The translations under genes were made by a program, and so were the position numbers. Under the pieces are notes generated by a model. That model was not told the origin of the DNA. It made no database searches and was given only the letters and a program-made list of their open reading frames with translations. Below are positions 52,543-61,568 of a DNA stretch of 64,000 nucleotides, piece by piece. The DNA comes from JAVBKV01 sp031553885 (GTDB lineage: Bacteria > Bacteroidota > Bacteroidia > Bacteroidales > Azobacteroidaceae), in NCBI GenBank assembly GCA_031553885.1, contig JAVBKV010000011.1:1-64000 (forward strand). The letters run 5' to 3'. Positions within the stretch are counted from its first letter, which is position 1. Each line of letters opens with the position of its first letter.

Positions 52543-54474
52543 ATGAAAAATATCATTTATAAATTCACATTATTATTGTCGGTTGCATGTGGTTTATTAA
52601 CCTCATGCATAGACGATGGATCCGGGCTGCTGGATAAAGCGGAATCCGGAGACCTGAATGAAGAACGGGTCTTCTCCGATGCCAGTAATACAGGTAGGTT
52701 TCTTACTGATATTTACCGTCGGATGCCCAACGGATGGATAGAAAATGTATACCTGGATGGTGCCTCCGATATAGGAGAAGCCCGTCCCTGGTGGGGTTGG
52801 GTCAATACGGTGCATAACGGAGGATTCAGCGCTTCCAGTACTCCCAGCCGACTGAGTCGTTGGGCGGACTATTATGCTGCCATCCGTGCCTGTAACCAGT
52901 TTCTGGCTCATATCGATAATGTTCCGGTCGATCCGGAAGCTGCTGCCGTTGGGGGAATCAAAGACGAACCGACCCGTATCAAGCGGAAAGCTGAGTGTTA
53001 TGCACTACGAGGCTACTTTTATGGAGAATTACTTCGTTGTTACGGAGGGGCTCCCATCATCAATAAAGTATTGGATATCAATTCTCCCGAGCTGTATACA
53101 CCCCGTGCATCGATTCAGGAAATGATCGATCAGATCGTTTCGGACTGCGATATAGCTATACCCAATCTTCCTTTTCGAGCAACAGGTAATGAATATCCAC
53201 GGATGACAGCCATGGTTGCCAAGGCGATTAAAGCCCGGGCACTCCTGATTACAGCCAGCCCAATTTTTAATGACGACAAAGACTCTTACGGCAATCCGTT
53301 CCCAGAAAATTGTCCGTATGGTTGGGGAAAGTATGATAAAGAACACTGGAAAAAAGCAGCCGATGCAGCAATGGATGTGATCAACTACACATCAGATCCG
53401 ACCGGAGAGGTAACGGGTACTTATGGTATTTATACAGAAACCGATAATACAGCAAACTACAGTGCAACGAATAATGCGTTTACAAAAAAAGGATCCAGCT
53501 ATCCCGGTGCAGCTAAGGCTTATGGATGGTCAAGAATGTTTAATCAGGCAAACAGTAAAGAGGTATTTATTGCCAGCCCATATAAGACCACTACCAATGA
53601 ATTGGAGAAATGGCAAATGCCCGGATCTTTTAATGGAGGGGGTGACGCTTCTTATACCCTGCCTACTTATAATTATGCAGCTATGTTTGAAAATAAAGAC
53701 GGTATCCCCATTTATATGACCGACGAATACGACGTACCTATCTGGGACTCTGCTACCGGAGATTTCAAAATCAATCCGGCTTCCGGCTTTGATCCTCAAA
53801 AACCGTACGATAACCGTGACAGCCGGTTTTACCATTCGATTTACTACCAGGGAGCAAAGTTTTCCAACAAGACTTTCAATTGCTGGTATGCTTTCGACGG
53901 ACGGAAAGGTTCTGAATATCAGGTAGGCTATGCTAATACTGGTCTTTTCTTAAGAAAATTCCTAAATCCGATTGATATTTACCTGGATGCAGGTGGGCTG
54001 ATTCAGGGGACAACCAATCACCGTTATCCCTTGTTCCGTTACGTAGAATTTGTTCTGGCCTATGCTGAGGCTATGAATGAATACCTGGAAGATGGAGCAG
54101 ATCGTGCTTTGGTGATCGAACAAATGGACAAGATTCGCTCGCGTGCCGATATGCCGGATGTAAAAACAACTTTCCAACGCAACGGATGGAGTACAACCAA
54201 TAAAGCGCAAATGCGTAAATTCATCCGCCGGGAACGTACTCTTGAACTAGCTTTCGAGGACAACCGTTTCTATGATGTTAAACGCTGGAAAATCGGGGAA
54301 CAAACCCAGAAGAACATCTATGCGCATGATATTTACCTGCAGGAAGACGGTACGATCAAGTATTCCGTCAGAGTTTGGGAAAGAAGAAGGTACGAACCCA
54401 GCTATAACCTGTTACCTATTCCACAGAGTGATATCAACAACAATAAAAACCTGATACAGAATCCGGGTTGGTAA
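52543..54474 (+). CDS. SusD/RagB-family lipoprotein (second pair)
   Basis: 643 residues from the ATG at 52543 (an upstream ATG at 52525 adds MITFKC and spoils the leader). Lipobox LLTSC. SusD scaffold (CYALRGYFYGELLRCYGGAP) and C-terminal signature (RKFIRRERTLELAFEDNRFY, DVKRWKIGEQ, YNLLPIPQSDINNNKNLIQN). Works with the second SusC; the specific glycan is unknown. Confidence 0.93.
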   Translation: MKNIIYKFTLLLSVACGLLTSCIDDGSGLLDKAESGDLNEERVFSDASNTGRFLTDIYRRMPNGWIENVYLDGASDIGEARPWWGWVNTVHNGGFSASSTPSRLSRWADYYAAIRACNQFLAHIDNVPVDPEAAAVGGIKDEPTRIKRKAECYALRGYFYGELLRCYGGAPIINKVLDINSPELYTPRASIQEMIDQIVSDCDIAIPNLPFRATGNEYPRMTAMVAKAIKARALLITASPIFNDDKDSYGNPFPENCPYGWGKYDKEHWKKAADAAMDVINYTSDPTGEVTGTYGIYTETDNTANYSATNNAFTKKGSSYPGAAKAYGWSRMFNQANSKEVFIASPYKTTTNELEKWQMPGSFNGGGDASYTLPTYNYAAMFENKDGIPIYMTDEYDVPIWDSATGDFKINPASGFDPQKPYDNRDSRFYHSIYYQGAKFSNKTFNCWYAFDGRKGSEYQVGYANTGLFLRKFLNPIDIYLDAGGLIQGTTNHRYPLFRYVEFVLAYAEAMNEYLEDGADRALVIEQMDKIRSRADMPDVKTTFQRNGWSTTNKAQMRKFIRRERTLELAFEDNRFYDVKRWKIGEQTQKNIYAHDIYLQEDGTIKYSVRVWERRRYEPSYNLLPIPQSDINNNKNLIQNPGW

Positions 54475-54508
54475 TACACAGATATGTCTAACATAATTAA
54501 TTAAAAAA

Positions 54509-54952
54509 ATGAATAAAATCGTATATTTTTTAGGAACTCTGTTACTCGCCCTGCTCTTTGTTCAGTGTGAGAAAGAGGATATTTACGACTGGTATTCCCC
54601 GGAAATTCTGTATAAACGATATGTACAGACACAGAGTGGAATGGAATGGCAACTCAGTCCGGATGCTACAGAGGTTACGTTGGCTGCCGACGAAACCGAA
54701 TTCACGGTTTATGCCCGGGTAAGTTCTCCAAACAGCTTGAAAAAGATTACTATTTATGAAGTAGGAAACGGAGGAAAAGAAACGGAAGTAATCGTTTTTA
54801 AGGATGGGGCCGACGGAGCGCTTCATGCAAACCCGAATGAATTTCCAATCGCCCATACGTTTACCAACATCACAACAACAATGGTGGTACGGATTACGGC
54901 GATCGATTTGAAAAATCACAAAACAACCCGTGATTTTACAATAAAAAAGTAA
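54509..54952 (+). CDS. Small lipoprotein in SusE position
   Basis: 147 residues, not recognised as a named family. A hydrophobic leader ends in LLFVQC (Cys 20), an imperfect lipobox. The rest is one beta-rich domain (LSPDATEVTLAADETEFTVY to the end), about the size of an immunoglobulin-like fold. Its place after SusD and before the operon terminator suggests a surface glycan-binding protein, the SusE/SusF role; this is inference from position. Confidence 0.7.
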   Translation: MNKIVYFLGTLLLALLFVQCEKEDIYDWYSPEILYKRYVQTQSGMEWQLSPDATEVTLAADETEFTVYARVSSPNSLKKITIYEVGNGGKETEVIVFKDGADGALHANPNEFPIAHTFTNITTTMVVRITAIDLKNHKTTRDFTIKK

Positions 54953-54993
54953 TCGTATAATTAGAATACTAACGATTTTTATCGTCCACTAGG

Positions 54994-55032
54994 AATGAGG
55001 TGTATCGAAGTCTCGGTACACCTCATTTTTTA
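54994..55032 (+). terminator. Terminator of the SusC/SusD operon
   Basis: A perfect 11-bp stem (AATGAGGTGTA at 54994-55004 with TACACCTCATT at 55017-55027), a 12-nt loop, then a T-run. Ends the run from 44317. Confidence 0.88.
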
Positions 55033-55074
55033 TTATATAGGAAGAAATAAAGCACAACAATTATTAATTATATT

Positions 55075-55105
55075 TTTGAAATTAGAAAACAAATTAATAT
55101 CTTTG
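55075..55105 (+). promoter_or_regulatory. Promoter of the Cys-rich lipoprotein gene
   Basis: TTTG (55075-55078), exactly 19 nt, TATCTTTG (55098-55105). Full consensus match, 43 nt upstream of the ATG at 55149. Confidence 0.7.
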
Positions 55106-55148
55106 AAACGAATAATCTAATATTACATAACACATAAAATTCTATCTC

Positions 55149-55880
55149 ATGAAAAAGACTCGATCCTTCTTGAACCATTTATTAATTATTGTATTTTTGG
55201 CTTGCATTTCTTGTAATGATGTGGTTTTAAATGAAATCGCTGAGACCCAAAACGAAGAAATCCAATTGAGAAGTGGAGAATCCGGCTCTTGTACTTGCAT
55301 GAGTTGCGCTAATCGCAGCACTTGCAGGTGTACTTCGTGTAGCGATTATTGTACTGATCATGATTGTGTTTTTGGTCACGATGACCCTGAATCAATACCT
55401 GAAGGATGTGATGATATAGTTCTCCAGAACACTATCAGTGTGTATGTAAAATCGGACTTCATAAAATGCCTTCAACAGGTTTTCGAAAGATTTGGTCCAA
55501 ACATTACAACAGAAGAAATTGAAAGAATAATAGAAAGAAAATTATATGTACGACCTCTCAGTGATAGCAGTGGCAAGGAATATTATCCACATGGTTTGGA
55601 CAGAGGTGTAGATAGCTATCCTTTAATTTTAGATTATTTTTTTGTAGGAGGACGTATTAATTACAACTACGAAAGTGTATATGATGCTTTAGACAATTCT
55701 GATTGGGTCTTTGCTTTTAGAAATGGACATGCCCATCCTATGGTAATAATGGATTATCTTCCTGACCGAACGCTAATTTTCTATGAACCTCGTGAAAACT
55801 ACAACGGAGGACAATGGCTCAATTTTCAACTTGATTACAGAATTAATGCTGTTAAAGACTTTGAGCGCATGCCTTATTAA
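55149..55880 (+). CDS. Cys-rich lipoprotein with possible papain-like C-terminus
   Basis: 243 residues, not recognised as a named family. A hydrophobic leader contains two candidate lipid-attachment Cys (FLAC, Cys 19; CISC, Cys 22). A compact Cys cluster follows (residues 48-73) with two C-x-C-x2-C blocks (CTCMSC, CRCTSC) plus Cys 68 and 73, suited to metal binding or disulfides. The C-terminal part (about 90-243) resembles C39/papain-like folds: Cys 107 in IKCLQQVFERFG and His 194/196 in NGHAHPMVIMDYLPDRTLIF, followed by YEP where an Asp-Pro is usual. Catalysis is a guess. It has its own promoter and terminator and is AT-richer than the neighbouring operon. Confidence 0.75.
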   Translation: MKKTRSFLNHLLIIVFLACISCNDVVLNEIAETQNEEIQLRSGESGSCTCMSCANRSTCRCTSCSDYCTDHDCVFGHDDPESIPEGCDDIVLQNTISVYVKSDFIKCLQQVFERFGPNITTEEIERIIERKLYVRPLSDSSGKEYYPHGLDRGVDSYPLILDYFFVGGRINYNYESVYDALDNSDWVFAFRNGHAHPMVIMDYLPDRTLIFYEPRENYNGGQWLNFQLDYRINAVKDFERMPY

Positions 55881-55930
55881 GAATCACTTTTTTACTTAAT
55901 CAAAATTAATAGTGGTATAATAGCAATTGA

Positions 55931-55975
55931 AACAACACTGTCTCAAAGATTGAGAGACAGCGTTGTTTTATTTGT
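55931..55975 (+). terminator. Terminator after the Cys-rich lipoprotein gene
   Basis: A 14-bp stem with one mismatch (AACAACACTGTCTC at 55931-55944 with GAGACAGCGTTGTT at 55954-55967), a 9-nt loop and a T-rich tail. Confidence 0.8.
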
Positions 55976-56144
55976 TACTTTGACTCTAAACCATGTTGAA
56001 AAACTTCTCCGCATAACTGTATTTTTCACAGAAGGCCTAAATCTCTTTTCAGAATTTATTCTGAAAAAATATGGATTTTATACAAACCATAGCGATTTTC
56101 TTTGCATCTTTGTATAACTTATACTTAATTTGTAGTATCCATTC

Positions 56145-57683
56145 ATGAAGTTAATCAAACAACTATTAATTTTTACGACAATCGTTTTTATACCATCTGT
56201 TGCAATCTCCCAACAGGCTGAAATACGAATCAACACTTCCCAAAGCGAAGGAACGGTTTCTCCCTTTATTTACGGACAGTTTATCGAATACATGGGAAAA
56301 TGCATCGATGGTGGAGTATTTGAGGAAGGTTCTCCCTTATCGGACAACCGGGGATTCCGGCTGGATGTTCTCGAAAAAGCAAAGGAATTACAACCTACCC
56401 TGTTGCGGTTTCCCGGAGGAACAGTCATCAAAACGTTCCATTGGGAAGACGGAATTGGACCCAAAGGAAACCGGAAAGCAAAGAAAAACCTGGTTTGGGG
56501 AGGTGTTAATAATTACCATTTCGGAACATGTGAGTTCATTGAATATTGCCGGGAACTGAAATGCGAACCCTGCCTTGTGATCAATATTTCAACCGGAAGC
56601 CCTGACGAAGCAGCCAACTGGGTAGAGTATTGTAACGGTACGGAAAATACGTATTATGCCAACTTAAGACGTTCGCATGGTTATCCGGAACCTTTCCATG
56701 TAAAATACTGGGCATTGGGCAATGAAGAAGGAGCCGAGCCGGATGCCGGGCGCCATCAGAATCCACATAAATACGTGGAAGATGTCTGGCATTTTATCAA
56801 ATTAATGAAACTGACAGATCCTTCGATTCAGTTAATCGCCAATGGAGAGAGCGGAAACATGGATTGGAATAAAATCGTACTGGACGGATTGGGTGGTGCC
56901 GTTGATTATATTTCCTATCATTTTTATGCCGGCAGGGACGAGGGAAAGCCCTATTCGATTTTCAGGAAAATAAAAATGGCAGATAAAGGATTGAATCAAT
57001 TTGGACAATTTATCAGAAAAAACTATCCGGATACTGTAAAACAGTGGAAAAAGTGGTATCGTTTTCCTCCGCGTCAACATCCGATAAAAATCGCTTTCGA
57101 CGAATGGGGGATCTGGGAAAATCAGGAGCCTCCTTACGGAACCACCAATACATACGAATGGTGCCATGCCCTGGCGACGGCACAATACCTGAATCTGATT
57201 ATACGCAATGCCCAATACGTCGGCATGGCCAACTGGGCCCAGATGGTCAATATCCTGGCTCCGATTATGACTGACAAATCAGGATCTGTCCGGCAAACGG
57301 TTTTTTATCCGTTGAAAGAATACCGGGAAAAAACATTGGGAGAGTGTGTATTTTCCCAGGTTAGCTCTCCATTGATTGAGGAGGGACTGGAATCTCTGGA
57401 TGTCTCTGCAACCATCGACCGGGACAACCAATTGCTGACACTTACCGTCGTCAATTTCAATCCGAAAGAAATAAATTCTCAATTGATTTTCGAAGGTTGT
57501 AAAGTAAAATCGTTGAATAATCAAACGATATTGACCGGAACCGCTTTGGATGCTAAAAACACATTGAAAGAACCTTCAAAAAACTGTGTGATCACAGAAC
57601 AGCTTTCCGATATCAGAAATAAAGATAAAATGGTTTTCAAAGGGTATTCAATCACAATCTGTCAATTCAAAATCGAAAAGTAA
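56145..57683 (+). CDS. GH51 alpha-L-arabinofuranosidase
   Basis: Exported 512-residue glycosidase that removes terminal arabinofuranosyl groups from arabinans or arabinoxylans. Signal peptide 1-23 (ending VAISQQ). (Beta/alpha)8 barrel with the acid/base Glu 194 in YWALGNEEGAEP and the nucleophile Glu 320 in IAFDEWGIWENQ; RFPGGTVIKTFHWEDGIGP is also typical of the family. A C-terminal beta domain (about 390-512) follows. It lies 3' of the two SusC/SusD pairs and could process glycans they bind, but it is transcribed separately. Confidence 0.93.
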   Translation: MKLIKQLLIFTTIVFIPSVAISQQAEIRINTSQSEGTVSPFIYGQFIEYMGKCIDGGVFEEGSPLSDNRGFRLDVLEKAKELQPTLLRFPGGTVIKTFHWEDGIGPKGNRKAKKNLVWGGVNNYHFGTCEFIEYCRELKCEPCLVINISTGSPDEAANWVEYCNGTENTYYANLRRSHGYPEPFHVKYWALGNEEGAEPDAGRHQNPHKYVEDVWHFIKLMKLTDPSIQLIANGESGNMDWNKIVLDGLGGAVDYISYHFYAGRDEGKPYSIFRKIKMADKGLNQFGQFIRKNYPDTVKQWKKWYRFPPRQHPIKIAFDEWGIWENQEPPYGTTNTYEWCHALATAQYLNLIIRNAQYVGMANWAQMVNILAPIMTDKSGSVRQTVFYPLKEYREKTLGECVFSQVSSPLIEEGLESLDVSATIDRDNQLLTLTVVNFNPKEINSQLIFEGCKVKSLNNQTILTGTALDAKNTLKEPSKNCVITEQLSDIRNKDKMVFKGYSITICQFKIEK

Positions 57684-57693
57684 TTTTATTTTA

Positions 57694-57701
57694 TACCTTT
57701 G
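57694..57701 (+). promoter_or_regulatory. -7 box for the deacetylase-like gene
   Basis: TACCTTTG fits TAnnTTTG, 24 nt upstream of the ATG at 57726. A TTG start at 57699 would lie inside the box, which supports the ATG. No clear -33. Confidence 0.5.
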
Positions 57702-57725
57702 TCTACTAGTTTGACTCCAACTGAC

Positions 57726-59051
57726 ATGGTATATATTTATTCGCCCCACCCTCTCCCGCGCCTGGCTTATGTAGCCTCCCATATTTTCAGGAATATCCTG
57801 GGAACGGAATTTATGTGTACCACCGACAAAAATTTCTTTCTGAACCAGGAGGGAGTTTGCATCAATTATTCGGACGAAAAACTAAACAAAGGCATTCATA
57901 TTTTTCCACAGGGATTATTATCCAAAACCGGAATTCAACCGATTTCGGATTTACAACCGGGAGAATGGGAAGGCCTGTTCTGCTTTTTTTATCAGAAAAA
58001 AGCAGAAATTCCATTTGATCTGTTTGCCGCCTCTTTTTACTTGTTAACCTGTTATGAGGAATTTTTTCCAAAGCAATTGGATCAACACCAGCGATTTGAC
58101 TACCGGGAATCATTGGCATTCCAATACGGATTTTTAGAAATACCTCTTGTCGACCGATGGGCTTACTTATTAAAAAATACCCTGGAAAAAGCTGGATATG
58201 ATACCTGTTCCTTTAAAAAAAGAACTTACCGGGTCGTTAGCACATTCGACATCGATCATCCTTATTTATACCGGAATAAAGGAATTGTCAAAAACACAAT
58301 GGGAGCCTTGCGGGATTTATTCAAAGGTAAACTCAGCCTGATTGGAGAAAGGATCCGCGTCCTTTTTCATCTTCAGAAAGACCCTTACCTGGAGTCATTG
58401 CATTGGATCGATCGTTTTCATAAAAATTCCGGATATACTTATTCCCTTTTCATTCTGATCAGCCGGTATGGTAAATACGGACGTACAACCCTTTATCCCC
58501 AGCGAACCTATTTCGATTACCTGCGTTCTCTACGACAAGTTGAGTTTGGGTTGCACCCTTCTTATGAAAGCCATCTGAATCAAAAACGGCTAAGAAAAGA
58601 AAAACAAAAACTGGAATCCATTCTAAAACAGAACATAAGTATATGCCGCCAACATTTCCTGCGTTTGAAAAATCCGGAAACATTTCAATTATTGGATCAA
58701 TATGGATTTACCGAAGATTTCACTCTTACATTTGCCCAGGCACCCGGATTTCGTTCCGGAACAGCAATTCCTTACCCTTTTTATGATATCAGCAGCGAAA
58801 AAGAAACATCCCTGTTGATCCGCCCCACCATTGTAATGGATACGACCTTAATCTCTCATTTAAAAATGAATCCGGAGGAAGCATTACAGAAAATAAAAAA
58901 ACTGATCGACGCCTGTAAACAATCAGGAGGTGACTACCTGATGCTCTGGCATAATTCCAACCTGGCAGGACAGGCAGACAAAAACCCATGGATTCAGGTG
59001 TTTACAACATCTCATCAATACGCTATTTCAATTAGTTACAACATCCATTAA
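57726..59051 (+). CDS. Polysaccharide deacetylase-like protein (DUF7033 type)
   Basis: 441 residues, no signal peptide. The N-terminal half (about 1-150) resembles the DUF7033 region found before NodB domains in Bacteroidota. The C-terminal NodB-like domain begins VVSTFDIDHPYLYRNKG (Asp/His metal site) and continues with EFGLHPSYES, ICRQHFLRLKNPETFQLLDQ and APGFRSGTAIPYPFYDI, which mirror the deacetylase motif order. The last part includes LMLWHNSNL, where the catalytic His of motif 5 is usual. Likely acts on envelope or capsule sugars; linkage to the GH51 gene 42 nt upstream may be incidental. Confidence 0.8.
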   Translation: MVYIYSPHPLPRLAYVASHIFRNILGTEFMCTTDKNFFLNQEGVCINYSDEKLNKGIHIFPQGLLSKTGIQPISDLQPGEWEGLFCFFYQKKAEIPFDLFAASFYLLTCYEEFFPKQLDQHQRFDYRESLAFQYGFLEIPLVDRWAYLLKNTLEKAGYDTCSFKKRTYRVVSTFDIDHPYLYRNKGIVKNTMGALRDLFKGKLSLIGERIRVLFHLQKDPYLESLHWIDRFHKNSGYTYSLFILISRYGKYGRTTLYPQRTYFDYLRSLRQVEFGLHPSYESHLNQKRLRKEKQKLESILKQNISICRQHFLRLKNPETFQLLDQYGFTEDFTLTFAQAPGFRSGTAIPYPFYDISSEKETSLLIRPTIVMDTTLISHLKMNPEEALQKIKKLIDACKQSGGDYLMLWHNSNLAGQADKNPWIQVFTTSHQYAISISYNIH

Positions 59052-59169
59052 AACAAAAATGAATTTTAACTAAATTTCCAGTTTATTGGCATAAAATTTG
59101 AACATAACCTTATTACTACATATATATAATAAGAAGCAAAATACCTATTACTCTTCTCATAACACAAAA

Positions 59170-60790
59170 ATGAATATTTTTTATATTTATGCTTCTTGGG
59201 TTTTATCTTAAAGGGCATTCACAGTCACCAGAATTGGTGGTTTAATCCACTGCTGCAAAAACAGGTAGCCGATGAACCGAATCGGTCGTCACAACTACCG
59301 GTAGTCACAGTGGAAATGTGAAGGTAGGTATAAATATACCTGCTATTCTTGTTGGTGCTGTCGAACTCCAATATTATGAACCCAACGGAGTTTCCCCCGG
59401 TTGGATTAATCTTCCGGTTACAGCAGGGACATTTTATTTCGGAGGAAGTAACGGATTCCCTTTTGTTGCAGGAAACCAAACAAAATTCAGGGTAAAATCC
59501 ATTGCCACAACGAACCTGACCGGTAGTATCACTTTAGATTTGATAGAGTTACCAGGAGGAACGACTCTATCCACAACACCACTTACCGGAGAAATTCCGA
59601 ACATCTCTCCAGGAACAGATGCAGTATTAACCCCGACAGACTTTCCGACTTCAATCGGTTGCGTAAACAAAGAATTTAAGATTACATCCCAAGCTGATAA
59701 CGTTGAAACATTACCGGTAAAAGCCTAAATCGAATTCACAGAAGGTAATGCAAGTGATGTTATCCTTGAATATTGGGACATAAGTACCGCTTATCTGGCT
59801 TGGAAACCGATTAACTTTGCAGGGAATACAGGAGAATTTCAAGCATCAGGTTTTCTGTTTACAAACAATACAACCGGATATTTCAGAGTTACTTCCAACA
59901 CTGCCACAGATATAGACATCAAAGTGAATGTCAAAATTGTAGAAGTAGCTGATCCGGCAAATATACTTGCATCGTTGGATATTACGGCAACTGTCGTATC
60001 TAATATCGGCCCTAAAATTACCTCTCAACCGGTAAGTGCACATATTTGCATGAATCAACCTTACACATTCAGCGTAACCGCTACCGGTGACAACCTGAAT
60101 TACCAATGGTATTTCAATGGAAATCCGTTGAATGGAGAAACAAACAACACATTAACCCTGGCTGATCCAATAAGTACGAACTCAGGATTATACTACGTAG
60201 TAATCAGCAACATGAATGGGGAGATCACCAGTGACGAGGTAACCCTCTCTGTTACAGAGCCTCTTCCTGTTGATCTTCAGTTTATTGCATTTCCGAATAC
60301 CGTAAAGACCAATTCAACTTACCTGGTTGAAATGGAAGAGCACAATCAGGTTTCGGATTATGTTTGGGGCCTCTCCAATGACAAAGTAAGTTTTATGCAG
60401 TTCAATGACCCGGCAGAGAACATCAGAAACAGACGTTACATCCAAACAGGCAGTAACAAAGGTTCCTGTACCCTGACCGTTACATTACTGCATGTTTGTG
60501 GCAACAGATCTGTATCCAAGACGATTTACATCGATACTCCTACCGGTATTGAATCTGTGGACTCTAAAGCACAACTTTATCCGAATCCGGTACAAGATGT
60601 ATTGACAATTGAGTCGCATAGCAGCATCAAAAACCTGATTGTTTCCGACATGAACGGACGTACCGTTTATCAGTCACAACCAAGAAAAGACAACCTGCAA
60701 ATCCAAGTGGATAAATGGTCAAAAGGAACTTATCTGGTACGGATCGTAACCGAACAATCAGCGACTGTACACAAAATTATTAAGAAATAA
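59170..60790 (+). pseudogene. Decayed Ig-domain surface protein with T9SS sorting domain
   Basis: An ATG at 59170 opens a signal peptide that shifts frame in a T6 tract (MNIF..., then continuing as MLLGFYLKGHSQS in the +1 frame from 59189). That frame then runs to 60790 interrupted only by TAA at 59243, TGA at 59273 and TAA at 59726. The coding content is otherwise intact: a beta-rich region up to 59725; a possible second domain; an immunoglobulin-like domain (about 60010-60250, with NYQWYFNGNPLNGETNN and SGLYYVVISNMNGEITSDEV); and a type A T9SS C-terminal sorting domain (YPNPVQDVLTIES to GTYLVRIVTEQSATVHKIIK). Intact it would be secreted by the type IX system and anchored at the surface. Two fragments remain readable (59318-59728 from a GTG, 59924-60790 from an ATG), but neither has an export signal. 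Confidence 0.8.
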
Positions 60791-60828
60791 TACCGGGACA
60801 TATAAATAAAGTCTAATCCGTCAAAAAG

Positions 60829-60871
60829 AGGAGTCGCCAAAAGATAAATAAGGCGGCTCCTTTCTTTTTTT
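60829..60871 (+). terminator. Terminator after the pseudogene
   Basis: A 10-bp stem with one G-U pair (AGGAGTCGCC at 60829-60838 with GGCGGCTCCT at 60852-60861), a 13-nt loop and a T-rich tract to 60871. Intact although the gene it serves is broken. Confidence 0.85.
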
Positions 60872-60886
60872 CGAGTAAAAAATAGC

Positions 60887-60894
60887 TACCTTTG
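60887..60894 (+). promoter_or_regulatory. -7 box of upp
   Basis: TACCTTTG fits TAnnTTTG. The expected transcript would start about 9 nt before the ATG at 60910, an unusually short leader. The -33 position falls in the T-tract of the preceding terminator. Confidence 0.5.
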
Positions 60895-60909
60895 CCGAAA
60901 ATTTATTCC

Positions 60910-61566
60910 ATGAAGATTAACAATCTTTCTGATACAAACAGTATTCTCAATCATTTTATTGCTGAGATCCGGGATGTAAATATACATAACGACAGCCTCC
61001 GGTTTCGTAGAAATATCGAGCGTATTGGGGAAATTTTGGCTTATGAAATCAGCAAGACCCTGCATTACAACCCAGTCGATGTTCAAACGCCTTTAGGAAC
61101 AGCCATTGTACAAATGTACGATGAAAAAATAGTGCTGGCTACCATTTTCCGGGCAGGACTTCCCTTACACCAGGGATTTCTCCAGTTTTTCGACAAAGCT
61201 GAAAACGCTTTTGTTTCTGCGGTCCGGAAATACGATGAAGACCATACGCACTTCGAAATACGGGTCGAATATTTATCATCTCCTTCCATTGAAGGCAAGA
61301 CATTGATTATTGTCGATCCCATGCTGGCCACAGGTAGCTCGTTAGAGTTTGTTTACCGCACCCTATTGAACCGGGGAGAACCGGCCGCGATTCATATCGC
61401 CTGCGTCATTGCCAGCAAGCAAGGAATCGAAGCTGTCTGCAAATCATTTCCAAACGAAAAAACGACTATTTGGGCGGCAGCTGTTGACCCCGAACTAAAT
61501 GACAAAGCCTATATTGTACCGGGATTAGGTGATGCCGGAGACCTGGCTTACGGGATAAAAATATAA
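60910..61566 (+). CDS. upp: Uracil phosphoribosyltransferase
   Basis: Pyrimidine-salvage enzyme: uracil plus PRPP gives UMP in the cytoplasm. 218 residues from the ATG at 60910; an upstream TTG (60892) lies in the -7 box and is rejected. The PRPP loop is LIIVDPMLATGSSLEFVY, and the uracil site near the C-terminus is YIVPGLGDAGDLAYGI. It lies 2 nt upstream of ruvB, so the two are probably one transcript. Confidence 0.95.
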   Translation: MKINNLSDTNSILNHFIAEIRDVNIHNDSLRFRRNIERIGEILAYEISKTLHYNPVDVQTPLGTAIVQMYDEKIVLATIFRAGLPLHQGFLQFFDKAENAFVSAVRKYDEDHTHFEIRVEYLSSPSIEGKTLIIVDPMLATGSSLEFVYRTLLNRGEPAAIHIACVIASKQGIEAVCKSFPNEKTTIWAAAVDPELNDKAYIVPGLGDAGDLAYGIKI

Positions 61567-61568
61567 AT

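Noticed and set aside
57699..57725. Longer deacetylase-like protein from a TTG at 57699
   Set aside because: The TTG is part of the TACCTTTG -7 box; the ATG at 57726 is the better start.
59318..59728. Independent small gene starting at GTG 59318
   Set aside because: It is in frame with conserved-looking sequence upstream and with the downstream T9SS fragment, so it is a piece of one broken gene.
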